Source of the DNA: an uncultured Chloroflexota bacterium
GTDB taxonomy: Bacteria > Chloroflexota > Anaerolineae > B4-G1 > DUEL01
Assembly: GCA_937138275.1 (NCBI GenBank)
Contig: CAKZOY010000312.1
Span: 1 to 24,239, forward strand
Reading direction: 5' to 3'
DNA: 24,239 nucleotides
Position 1 is the stretch's first letter. The number at the start of each line of letters is the position of its first letter. Below are positions 9,018 through 16,943 of the stretch, piece after piece. Below the pieces are notes generated by a model. It ran no database searches and had not been told where the DNA came from. It was given only the letters and a program-made list of their open reading frames with translations. A program made the position numbers and the translations under genes.

Positions 9018-11212
9018 TTGCGCACCTCCTCGGTGGGGACGGCAGGGGTATCGCTTGCCGCAACCGGACCGGTAATCTCCGCCGCCGCCCATTGGGCGCC
9101 CAGGATCCGTCCCAATTCCTGGACGGTGGTTTTCAGGACGGTATCCGGATCCAGGGATGCCCGAAGGCGGGCCGTCATCTCGGCGATCATTTTCTCGCGG
9201 ATCGCCCGACGCTGAGACTCATCATAGAGGCGGGCGCTTTCCAGGGCGACTCCCAGTTGCTCGGCCAGCGCCTCCAGCAGAGAGACCTCATCGGTAGTCC
9301 AGGTCTGCCCGATCTCTTCTTTGCGGCAATTCAGCACGCCCACAACCTGATCGCGCACCCGGATGGGTACTGTTAATGTGGACAACCCGGATCCATCTCC
9401 TACCACGCTTTGGCCTGTCCGGACCGCTTGAAGCATACGGGCATCCCAAGCGCTCTCTATCGGGGCAAGGGTGTCATGGACGTAGCGGTAGCCCCACTGG
9501 GGCCGGGAGCGCAAGAGGTCAGCCCAGGCCTGACGGCTGATCTCGCCATAGGCGCGACGTTCCGCCTCCAGCGCGTTCTGGAGTTGGGCAAAGAGGCGGG
9601 CATTGTCAATAGCCACCGCCACCTGGTCGGCCATCGTTTGCATCACGGCGATGTCTGCTTCATCAAAGGCGGCCTCTTCCGTGCTCTGCACGGTCATCGC
9701 GCCGATCACCCGGCCCCGGGCGCGCAGGGGGATCGCCATCTCGGAGCGCGTCCTCGGCAGCAGCGGGTTATCAAAGCGGACCGCCTCTTCACCGACATCC
9801 AGCGCGATGCGCGCCTCTCCTCGGGCGGCGCACTGACCGATCATAGATTGACCGCCCACCTCCAATTGGTGGCCCTGAGATATCATCTGGCGACCGGCTT
9901 CACCGGTCCCGGCGCGCAGCACGGCCCAGCGACCTGTTTCGTCCAGAAGGAAGATGCCCACATAATAGAGACCAAACCGATCGCGAATGAACTCCACGGT
10001 CTGCTGTAACAGTTCCCTGGGGTCCAGCAGTGTGGTGGCAAACCAGGCGACCTCTGCTGCAGCCCGCAGGTTGCGGGTGCGGTCAGCCACGCGCTGCTCC
10101 AGGGTGCCGATCAGTTCGCGGAGTTGCGCCGTCATACGGTTGACGGCATCGGCGAGAGTGATTACCTCGGCGGGCCCTTCTCGCGCGGCCTGGAGGTGGA
10201 TTTCCCCTCCGGCGATTCGCCCGGCCACGGTGGTCAGGTCAAGCAGTGGAGCCGACAGGCGGCGGGCCAGGTAGGTTCCTCCGCCCCAGGCAATCATCGC
10301 CATCACCAGCAAAAAAGTCCCGGCAATCGCCGTCGTGCGGATTATTGGCCGGTAGGCCTCCAGGATCGGCAGTTCCGTCACCACGGCCCAGTCGGGCGTT
10401 TCCAGCGGGACGTACGTGCTGACCACTGGGTCCCCCACAATACCTTGTGAGATCCCTGCCCCGGTCTCATCAAATGAGGCCGAACTGCGGATGAATTCCG
10501 CGACCTCCCGCAGATGGGCCACATTTTCGCCCCGCAGAACCCGGGAAATGTCACCGAAGGCGATCAGATTCCCCTGCCGGTCCACCACGTAGGCCCGCCC
10601 GGTTTCCCCAACGCTCAGCCGATCCACCAGTTCCCACATAAATTTCAGATTCACTTCTGCGACCAGTATACCCCGAAATTCGCCTAAAATGTTCGTGATG
10701 GCTACTGCCAGTACTGTCATCGGTTCGTGGGTCTTCTCATCCACGTAAACAGGGCCGATATATCGGCCCGTCTCCTGGACCTGCTGGATCACGTCGCTTC
10801 CGATGCGCTGGGCTAGTTGGACGGACGCCGCTTGCGAGACCCGGGAGATGCCAGCCAGTTCGCGCCCTTGCCAATCTAACATCATTGCCTGTTGGATGGC
10901 GGGGTCCAGGCCCACCAATCGGCTCAGGAAGAGTTTCTTCTCCTCCTGGGAGGCATAGAGCGGGTCCCCGGTTTTTGCAACCGCTTCCAGTGTGCTGATT
11001 TTCTCTTCTAAAAACAGGGCAACCCGATTGGCGGCCTCCTGAGCGATGATCTGCTGGTTACTGACGATGATCTCCTGCTGGGTCTGAATAGCGAAAAACG
11101 CCTGAATGCCGCTGGTGATCAACAGAACAAATATGCTCAAAAGCACAAAAGCGATAGCTAGGGTGGTTCTCAGGCTGCGTGGAGGCCTGGGTTTCCTGCT
11201 TTGTCCCGACAT
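9014..11212 (-). CDS. dCache membrane sensor: dCache, HAMP, GAF, half GAF, conserved tail, no kinase
   Basis: This 732-residue protein has TM1 at about 17-41 and an extracytoplasmic region at 45-285. That region has dCache marks, including GETGRAYVVDRQGNLIA (202-218) and TPDWAVVTELP near its end. TM2 (293-313), HAMP (315-370) and a coiled coil follow. The GAF domain (395-542) has FGLYYVGIFLLDE, where most siblings have FYHAG. A half GAF (595-662) precedes the shared tail (REKMIAEMTARLRASLDPD, from 672) and a short Pro/Thr-rich end. dCache domains bind small extracellular ligands such as amino acids or carboxylates; no diagnostic amino-acid motif is evident here. ATG at 11212 with AAAGGTG about 8 nt upstream is preferred over an open frame reaching 11341, which would run into the binding-protein gene. 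It lies 34 bp after that gene, so the two may work together. Confidence 0.88.
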   Translation of the reverse strand: MSGQSRKPRPPRSLRTTLAIAFVLLSIFVLLITSGIQAFFAIQTQQEIIVSNQQIIAQEAANRVALFLEEKISTLEAVAKTGDPLYASQEEKKLFLSRLVGLDPAIQQAMMLDWQGRELAGISRVSQAASVQLAQRIGSDVIQQVQETGRYIGPVYVDEKTHEPMTVLAVAITNILGEFRGILVAEVNLKFMWELVDRLSVGETGRAYVVDRQGNLIAFGDISRVLRGENVAHLREVAEFIRSSASFDETGAGISQGIVGDPVVSTYVPLETPDWAVVTELPILEAYRPIIRTTAIAGTFLLVMAMIAWGGGTYLARRLSAPLLDLTTVAGRIAGGEIHLQAAREGPAEVITLADAVNRMTAQLRELIGTLEQRVADRTRNLRAAAEVAWFATTLLDPRELLQQTVEFIRDRFGLYYVGIFLLDETGRWAVLRAGTGEAGRQMISQGHQLEVGGQSMIGQCAARGEARIALDVGEEAVRFDNPLLPRTRSEMAIPLRARGRVIGAMTVQSTEEAAFDEADIAVMQTMADQVAVAIDNARLFAQLQNALEAERRAYGEISRQAWADLLRSRPQWGYRYVHDTLAPIESAWDARMLQAVRTGQSVVGDGSGLSTLTVPIRVRDQVVGVLNCRKEEIGQTWTTDEVSLLEALAEQLGVALESARLYDESQRRAIREKMIAEMTARLRASLDPDTVLKTTVQELGRILGAQWAAAEITGPVAASDTPAVPTEEVRK
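9025..9030 (-). promoter_or_regulatory. Ribosome-binding site fixing the start of the seven-helix sensor
   Basis: AGGAGG on the minus strand lies 7 nt before the ATG at 9017. It sits inside the end of the dCache sensor gene, whose TGA (9014-9016) overlaps that ATG. This arrangement implies translational coupling of the two sensors. Confidence 0.75.
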
Positions 11213-11246
11213 GTTCACAACACCTTTCGGTAACGGGGGTGGAAAC

Positions 11247-12266
11247 TTACCGGACGACCTGGACGGCCTGTGCCAGCAGGTGATCCGGTATCTGTATTCC
11301 CAAATCCTGCGCCACGCGGAGGTTAACGTATAACTCGTCATTCGGTGTGAGGACCGGGATGGTACCGGCGGGAGTTCCCCGGAGAATTTTATCGGCCGGA
11401 ACCGCGGCGAGTTCTCCTACTTTGAACAGGTCGTTGCAGTTTCCGAAGAGTGCTCCCTCCTCCACCGTGTAGAGAAAACTGCCGCCAATGGGTACTTTGT
11501 GTTCCCTGGCGAATGTTTTGATCTCTGCCCAGCCTTCCGGCGAGTGGTTGAGAATATCCGGCATCAGGATGATGGCATCTATGCCGATGTCTTCCGCCGC
11601 AGCCCGCGCGGCCAGGTCGGCGCGGAGTTCCTCCACGGTGAGGGCAGGGACCTCCACCAGTGTCACGTTCAGAGAAGATGCCAGTGGGCGCAGCGCGGCC
11701 AGGGCGGGCTCCGTGTTGGGGTAATCCCTTTGATAGCCGATCCAGACCCGGCGAGCCTGAGGAACTATTTCCACCAGAATCTCCAGGCGTTTGGCGATCT
11801 GTTCCGGGCCGGGGAAACGTACGCCAGTGATGTTACCCCCTGGCTGGCGCGAGTCGGTGATCAGGCTGCCGTCTTCAATGCCCGCATAGGCGAACACTAC
11901 AGGAATATCTATCCCCTGAGTAACCTGTTTTGCCTCTATGGCTGGCTCGCTGGGGACTGCCAGGATCAGGTCTACTCCACTTGCCACAAACTCCTCGGCC
12001 ATGCGCCGCTGCTCGGCCGGCCGCGGATCCGGTGCCGGTATAGTGTAAGTGATATTTTTCCCTTCTACATAGCCGTATTCGGCCATTTTCGCCTTAAAGC
12101 CCTCCACCACCGGAAGGAAAAATTCCGATCCGCAGATGATGCCCACCCGGTACATCCTGGGCTGGGAGGTCCGACAGCCGGTCAAAAGCAGGACCAACCC
12201 CAGCGCCCCCAAAAGCGTCGCCCACACTTTTTGACGAATTTGCCGATTCCAGATGCTTTTCCTCAA
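11247..12266 (-). CDS. ABC-type substrate-binding lipoprotein (PF04392-like) without transporter partners
   Basis: This 339-residue protein has a lipoprotein signal with lipobox LTGC (Cys31 after the hydrophobic run LLGALGLVLLL). The mature part has the pattern of the ABC_sub_bind family (PF04392): YRVGIICGSEFF at the first strand, an IPVVFAY segment, GGNITGV, a VWIGYQRDYPNTEP hinge region and a closing ELYVNLRVAQDLGIQIPD. The family generally binds amino acids or other small solutes, and the ligand here is unknown. I chose the TTG at 12266 because GGAGGT lies 7 nt before it; an in-frame GTG at 12281 overlaps that ribosome site and is unlikely. No permease or ATPase gene is next to it. Its neighbours are sensors on both sides (gaps 42 and 34 bp), so a role as ligand receptor feeding the adjacent dCache sensor is a reasonable inference. 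Confidence 0.87.
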   Translation of the reverse strand: MRKSIWNRQIRQKVWATLLGALGLVLLLTGCRTSQPRMYRVGIICGSEFFLPVVEGFKAKMAEYGYVEGKNITYTIPAPDPRPAEQRRMAEEFVASGVDLILAVPSEPAIEAKQVTQGIDIPVVFAYAGIEDGSLITDSRQPGGNITGVRFPGPEQIAKRLEILVEIVPQARRVWIGYQRDYPNTEPALAALRPLASSLNVTLVEVPALTVEELRADLAARAAAEDIGIDAIILMPDILNHSPEGWAEIKTFAREHKVPIGGSFLYTVEEGALFGNCNDLFKVGELAAVPADKILRGTPAGTIPVLTPNDELYVNLRVAQDLGIQIPDHLLAQAVQVVR

Positions 12267-12273
12267 GGCGCTT

Positions 12274-12279
12274 ACCTCC
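12274..12279 (-). promoter_or_regulatory. Ribosome-binding site deciding a TTG start
   Basis: GGAGGT on the minus strand lies 7 nt upstream of TTG 12266. It is the only good ribosome site in the 42-bp gap, and the frame from TTG gives a standard lipoprotein signal peptide. Confidence 0.65.
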
Positions 12280-12308
12280 ACTTAATTTGTCCGGAATGAT
12301 CCTTCCGG

Positions 12309-13874
12309 TCAGGTTATGTTGCCGATCATCCGCACTTCCACCTCGGCGAGGCCCAGCGCTTTGCCGATCTCCTGGGCCGCGCTTTGCAACACGCTGTCCA
12401 TATCCAGGGTCTCGCGTATCCGGGCGGCAATTTCGCCCACCAGGTGCTCACGGGCAGCGCGGCGCTGAGATTCTTCCAGCAGGCGGGCGTTCTCTGCGGC
12501 CAGGGCCAGCCGCTCGGCAACGGCCTCGGTCATAGCGATCTCCTCCGGCCGCCAGGGGCCGGCCTCCCGCCCCCGGTGCAACCCCAGCACGCCGATCGGT
12601 ACCCCTCTCAATTTGACCGGGACAGCCAGCAGGTAGCGACCGTTCTCCTCTCCCGTTGCCCACGACCCGGAAGAACGGGCTTGCTCAAAGAGGTTCTGCC
12701 AGACGCCCGGTGGAACCTCCGCTGCGCCCGTCCAGAGTTGCACGGTGGCGGGTTTCTCCTCGGTGAATCGTTCCCAGGCCTGGGTGGTGTAGCGGCGATA
12801 CAGGGCCTCCATTTCCCGCAGGTTCGCCTGGGTCTGGGCAAAGAGGCGCACATTCTCCAGCACCACCGCCAGTTGGTCGGCGATGAGGGGGAGCACCCGG
12901 GCCTCCACGCCATCGGTTGGCATCTCGGTGAGGGCACGTATCGCGATGACTCCCAGAATCTGCTCCCCCAGACGCATCGGGCATGCCAGTTCATACTCCT
13001 GCCCTATCCGGCCGGCATGCGGGGAGCGGGTCTGCTGGGCCACCCGGGCGATCAAGGAGATCTCCTGAACCGGGCCTCCGGCCTGAGCCTGAATGGTCAG
13101 TTCGCCGCCCGGCCCGACGGTATACACCGCCACCCCGGTCAACGCCAATTGCTCATAGATCTGGTCTGCGACACGGGATAGCAGGGCGTCCGGGTTTTTC
13201 TCCGCTCCTGCCTGCAGCGCGACCTGGGCAGCCAGTTCCAGCCAGCGGACATACTGTTTCTGCTCGGTAGCCTGCTCTTCCAGTTGCCGGTATGCTTCGG
13301 TAACCTGCTGGGCCGAGCGGCGGGTTTCTTCCAGCGCGCGCAGGAGGGTCCGGTTAAAGAGTCCCAGAAGCACAATCAGACCAACCAGCAACATCAGGAA
13401 GACGGCCGCAGCGGTCAGCCAGTCCGTGAGCGCCATCGGGTTTTCCGTCACGACGACCCATTGGGCCAGCCAGCCCGCCTGGGCAAAGATGGTGAAAACG
13501 ATATGGATGAGCAGACTCACTGCCCCAGCGATCACCCCGGTGTGCACGTCAGCCAGGATCAGGGCCAGCAGAGGGAGGATCAGCAGGTAGAGGCGTCCGT
13601 CGCCGATGAGCCCGCCGCGGGTCAGGGCGGTTACCGCTACCGCGTAACCGATTATCAGGAAGCCGATCACTCTCGCCCGATGGGAGATGCGGCGGAAGAG
13701 GGTCAGAAAAATCAGGAGGATGTAGAGCGCGAAAAAGGCCGGAGCCGCCGCAGCCCGCTCCGGGTGCTGAAATGCCTCCATCCCCACAAAAACGACGACC
13801 GGTGTTGCCCCGATGGCAAGGATGATCAGAATCGCTTGTAGGGCTTGTTTGCGCCAGGCTTGTATGTCGGTCAT
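12309..13874 (-). CDS. Six-helix membrane sensor: 6TM, coiled coil, GAF, half GAF, conserved tail, no kinase
   Basis: This 521-residue protein has six hydrophobic helices (about 10-31, 45-61, 67-84, 94-110, 112-132, 153-173), a layout seen in N-terminal regions of some membrane kinases. A coiled coil (175-220) leads to a divergent GAF domain (225-345) that lacks the FYHAG core but keeps PMRLGEQILGVIAIRA. A second half GAF (400-465) contains AVPVKLRGVPIGVLGLHRG. The shared tail (REHLVGEIAARIRETLDMD, from about 475) closes the protein, which ends IGNIT. No catalytic output is present. Its ATG overlaps the stop of the preceding sensor gene as ATGA (13871-13874), so the two are very likely translationally coupled and made in related amounts. 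There is no HAMP, unlike the dCache and 4-helix siblings. Confidence 0.87.
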   Translation of the reverse strand: MTDIQAWRKQALQAILIILAIGATPVVVFVGMEAFQHPERAAAAPAFFALYILLIFLTLFRRISHRARVIGFLIIGYAVAVTALTRGGLIGDGRLYLLILPLLALILADVHTGVIAGAVSLLIHIVFTIFAQAGWLAQWVVVTENPMALTDWLTAAAVFLMLLVGLIVLLGLFNRTLLRALEETRRSAQQVTEAYRQLEEQATEQKQYVRWLELAAQVALQAGAEKNPDALLSRVADQIYEQLALTGVAVYTVGPGGELTIQAQAGGPVQEISLIARVAQQTRSPHAGRIGQEYELACPMRLGEQILGVIAIRALTEMPTDGVEARVLPLIADQLAVVLENVRLFAQTQANLREMEALYRRYTTQAWERFTEEKPATVQLWTGAAEVPPGVWQNLFEQARSSGSWATGEENGRYLLAVPVKLRGVPIGVLGLHRGREAGPWRPEEIAMTEAVAERLALAAENARLLEESQRRAAREHLVGEIAARIRETLDMDSVLQSAAQEIGKALGLAEVEVRMIGNIT

Positions 13875-16093
13875 TGCGCTCCTAATTCCACATATCCGCC
13901 AGTGGCATTCAGTGCTTTGCTCAATTGACGGATGGTGGTCTGCAACATCTGCTGAAGGTCAAAGGTGGCTGTAATCTGATCGGTGGTGACGCGCAGCACT
14001 TCCTCCTGCTGGGCTCGCTGTTGGAGGATCTCCATCAGGCGCACCCGTTCCACGGCCACCGAGGCCATATCGGTGAGGGCCTCGGAGAGCCGGAGGGCAG
14101 CGGCGGAGAAAGGCCCCGGATTCAGCCGGTAGGCGACAATGAATCCCAGCGGCTGTTCCCCGATGCGCAGGGGGATGTTGGCAACGGCGTGCATCCCTGC
14201 GCGCCGGAAAAAGTTCGCTTCTTCCTCGTTCAGGAAGGACGGCTGGTCCAGATCGCTCAGCGACCACAATTGTTGCATCGTTTCAAACCGCATATGGGCC
14301 GCAGTGATGGGAAAACGGGTACCCGGCTGGATGGGCGATTGCCCGTCCTGACGCCAGGTGGTGATAAATCGGATAAACTCCGGAGGATCTCCGGAGGGCT
14401 CAAAGAGGGCCAGGAAGCAGCCCTCGGCACCGGTTTCGGCGATGGCGGTGACGATGGCCTGCCCAACTTCGTCCAGAGTGGCGGCGGTGGTCAGGGAGCG
14501 GCTGGCGCGAAAGACGGGGCTGGTGGCTTCCAGGAGCGTGGCCTCGTCGGAGATGCGGCGGGCGTTCTCTATGGCGATGGCTAACTGGTCGACCATACTC
14601 TGGAGGGTGCGGATGTCGTCTTCGTCAAACGCCGCCTCTTCAGTGGATTGCACGTTCAGCACCCCCAGAAGCCGCTCTCCGACCATCAGGGGTAGGGTCA
14701 TCTCGGAGCGGGTGTAGGGAAGGAGGGGATTGGCGAAGCGGACGGCATCTTTGCCTACGTCCAGGGCGATGCGCGGACGGCGATGGAGGGCAGTCCACCC
14801 CACCATGCTGGTTTCCCCGACTTGCAGGCGGTGGCCCATGGCTTTCATCTTCTCTCCCGCTTCGCCCGTAGCCTCCCGCAACACTGCCCATTGGCCGGTT
14901 TCGTCTATCAGGAAGATCCCGGCGTGGTAAAAGCCGAAGCGGTCGCGGATCAGGTGGACGGCCTTGCGCAGCAATTCGTCCACATTGAAGACGGAGATGA
15001 TCGCCCGGCTCACTTCGGCGCTGGCCTCCAGTTGAATGGCGCGCCGCTGGAGGGCGTAGTTGGCTTCCTGAAGGGCGCGCGTCCGCTCCGCCACCCGGTC
15101 TTCCAGTTCGTTGTAAAGGGCCTGTAACCGGTCGGCCATCTGGTTGAAAGCGAGCGCCAGGCGGCCGAATTCATCGGTCCGCGTAACCGGGACTCGTTCT
15201 TCCAGACGGCCCGCGGCCAAACGGGAGGTTGCTTTCTCCAGCTGTTCCAGGGGCTCCGCAATGCTTTGCTGGGTGACCAGGTTGATTCCCAGGAGAACCA
15301 GAACCAGCACAATTCCCCAGGAAATACTCACATCCCGCATCATCTTCCGCGCGGTGTCCGCTTCGGCCAGGGCCGCCTCCTGGCGCTGGCGCGTCAACTG
15401 CTCAATCTGATTTATTGCCTCGGTGATTTCGGCGGAGTAGTAGGGGATAATGCTGACCTGCATAGCCTCCACTGCATCCCACAACCCTTTCTGCGCCTGG
15501 TCGGTCAGGAAGATGGCATACGAGTCTACGTCTGCCGCGCTGGCGCGAAGGCGGGATAGTTCAGACCAGAGGGGGTCCTTCACGGGGACAAGCGCCGCCG
15601 CTTCTATGAGACGGTTTTGAGTCTCGCGCATTTCCTCCCGTGCCGGAGACACTTTCTGAGCGAAGACATCCGCATCCCGGCTGATCGTTCCATATCCGAT
15701 GGCCGAAAAGAGTTCGGAGATTGCCTTACTGGCCGCCAGGGCCGCATTTACCAATCGGGTATCCCTCTCCAGAGCGAGCATTGCGTTGTTGAGATGGACA
15801 ACCGCGCTCCCCACCAGCAGCCCGATCCAGAGGATCAGCGCCAGGGTGATCAACGCGTTCCCTATGAGCTGGACGCGAATGTTCCGTTGGGCGGCAATGA
15901 GTGGAATGTGTTGGGGAAGGCTGACTTGCTCCCTGTACGGTGGGAGGGATACCTTCTCTGTTGCCGGTGGCGTCGGAGGTGGCTTCGGAGGGATTGCGGC
16001 ATCCCGTCTGGGAGCAGACACCTCCTCACTCTCCGGAGGGGGCGGGGTAAAATCTGAGAACAATTCTTCCAGCGAGCGCTTCATTTGCTCCAT
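13871..16093 (-). CDS. Membrane sensor with proline-rich cytoplasmic N-terminus: HAMP, two GAFs, conserved tail
   Basis: In this 740-residue protein, residues 1-75 are unusual for the operon: a short charged helix (MKRSLEELF) and then a proline-rich stretch with TPPPP, PPKPPPTPP and a doubled VSLP motif (48-51 and 57-60). TM1 (77-99), a helical extracytoplasmic domain (100-255), TM2 (257-274) and HAMP (275-330) follow. GAF 1 spans 365-513 (FGFYHAGIFLIDE) and full GAF 2 spans 525-688. The C-terminal tail (697-740) is a diverged form of the shared one (VTTDQITATFDLQQMLQTT). No kinase or other output is present. GAGGAG lies 7 nt before the ATG. The gene starts 13 bp after the ParA-like gene. The N-terminal tail is a candidate ParA-contact region by analogy with adaptor chemoreceptors that work with ParA homologues. 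That role is inference only. Confidence 0.88.
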   Translation of the reverse strand: MEQMKRSLEELFSDFTPPPPESEEVSAPRRDAAIPPKPPPTPPATEKVSLPPYREQVSLPQHIPLIAAQRNIRVQLIGNALITLALILWIGLLVGSAVVHLNNAMLALERDTRLVNAALAASKAISELFSAIGYGTISRDADVFAQKVSPAREEMRETQNRLIEAAALVPVKDPLWSELSRLRASAADVDSYAIFLTDQAQKGLWDAVEAMQVSIIPYYSAEITEAINQIEQLTRQRQEAALAEADTARKMMRDVSISWGIVLVLVLLGINLVTQQSIAEPLEQLEKATSRLAAGRLEERVPVTRTDEFGRLALAFNQMADRLQALYNELEDRVAERTRALQEANYALQRRAIQLEASAEVSRAIISVFNVDELLRKAVHLIRDRFGFYHAGIFLIDETGQWAVLREATGEAGEKMKAMGHRLQVGETSMVGWTALHRRPRIALDVGKDAVRFANPLLPYTRSEMTLPLMVGERLLGVLNVQSTEEAAFDEDDIRTLQSMVDQLAIAIENARRISDEATLLEATSPVFRASRSLTTAATLDEVGQAIVTAIAETGAEGCFLALFEPSGDPPEFIRFITTWRQDGQSPIQPGTRFPITAAHMRFETMQQLWSLSDLDQPSFLNEEEANFFRRAGMHAVANIPLRIGEQPLGFIVAYRLNPGPFSAAALRLSEALTDMASVAVERVRLMEILQQRAQQEEVLRVTTDQITATFDLQQMLQTTIRQLSKALNATGGYVELGAQ

Positions 16094-16106
16094 GTTTGCT
16101 CCTCAA

Positions 16107-16919
16107 TCATACTCCAACCGGTTGCCCAATCGGGTGGTGTACGGTTTCCGTTCTGGTCGGGAACAAGGTCAAGCGGATGACTTCCTCTGCCAGCGCCCGA
16201 TATTGCGCCGCAGCCCGGGTGGTCGGAGCATACTGGACCACTGGCAGACCGTACGCCGGGCTCTCTCGCAGGCGAGTGTCCACCTGAATTATGGTCTGGA
16301 ACAGGGCCTCAGGGAAACGGCGATGCATTTCTTCCATAATCAGCCGGTGAATTTTGCTCCGTATGTCAAACAGTGTCACCAGGAGGCGGTAACGGAGGGT
16401 GGGATTGGTCTTTTCCCGCACCAGTGTCACCAGTTCCAGCATAGACCGCAGGGAGCGCCAGGCGTAGTACTCACACTGCACAGGGACAATCAGGAGATGG
16501 GCCGCCGTCAGCGCGTTGAGTGTCAGTGTGCCGAAGGAGGGGGGACAATCTATTAAGACGAAATCGTATATAGGGGACATCTGCTTCAGCGCTCCCCGCA
16601 GCCGGAATTCGTAGCCGGGGCGTCCATACAGGACCTTGTCCAGGACCATCAGTTCCCCACTGGCTGGCGCCAGGTCCAGGCCCGGTACCGATGTCTCCCG
16701 GCTGATGGCGACCGGAGATTGTTCGTTTAACAGCACCTCTGCCACGGTGTGGCGCAGTTCCTCCGGACGCACTCCCAGGGAGAGGGTCAGGTGGGCCTGC
16801 GGGTCCAGGTCCAGGAGCAGTACCTGCATACCCCGCTCTGCCAGACTCCCTCCCAGGGAGAGACAGGTGGTGGTTTTCGCCACCCCTCCTTTATGGTTGG
16901 CGATCGCAATCACAAACAT
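16107..16919 (-). CDS. ParA/Soj/MinD-family positioning ATPase without ParB
   Basis: This 270-residue protein has the deviant Walker A of ParA proteins (KGGVAKTT, residues 10-17), with signature Lys10 and P-loop Lys15. It has a Walker A' LLLDLDPQ (34-41) and a Walker B FVLIDCPP (120-127) with Asp124. The C-terminal pattern VDTRLRESPAYGLPV is typical of Soj-like ParA. These ATPases form ATP-dependent dimers that bind DNA nonspecifically or membranes and move chromosomes, plasmids or protein clusters. No ParB-like gene or parS site is visible. The gene lies 24 bp after the histidine kinase gene and 13 bp before a sensor gene, so the likely cargo is the sensory assembly. Comparable cases are ParC of Vibrio polar chemoreceptor arrays and PpfA of Rhodobacter cytoplasmic clusters (known precedent; application here is inference). 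The ribosome site is weak (GAGAG). Confidence 0.9.
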   Translation of the reverse strand: MFVIAIANHKGGVAKTTTCLSLGGSLAERGMQVLLLDLDPQAHLTLSLGVRPEELRHTVAEVLLNEQSPVAISRETSVPGLDLAPASGELMVLDKVLYGRPGYEFRLRGALKQMSPIYDFVLIDCPPSFGTLTLNALTAAHLLIVPVQCEYYAWRSLRSMLELVTLVREKTNPTLRYRLLVTLFDIRSKIHRLIMEEMHRRFPEALFQTIIQVDTRLRESPAYGLPVVQYAPTTRAAAQYRALAEEVIRLTLFPTRTETVHHPIGQPVGV

Positions 16920-16943
16920 GCTTTTACTCTCTTGTGCTCTGGC

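Noticed and set aside
11213..11341. N-terminal extension of the dCache sensor into the binding-protein gene
   Set aside because: The extension is out-of-phase translation of the binding-protein end. ATG 11212 has its own ribosome site and leads straight to a short basic stretch and TM1.
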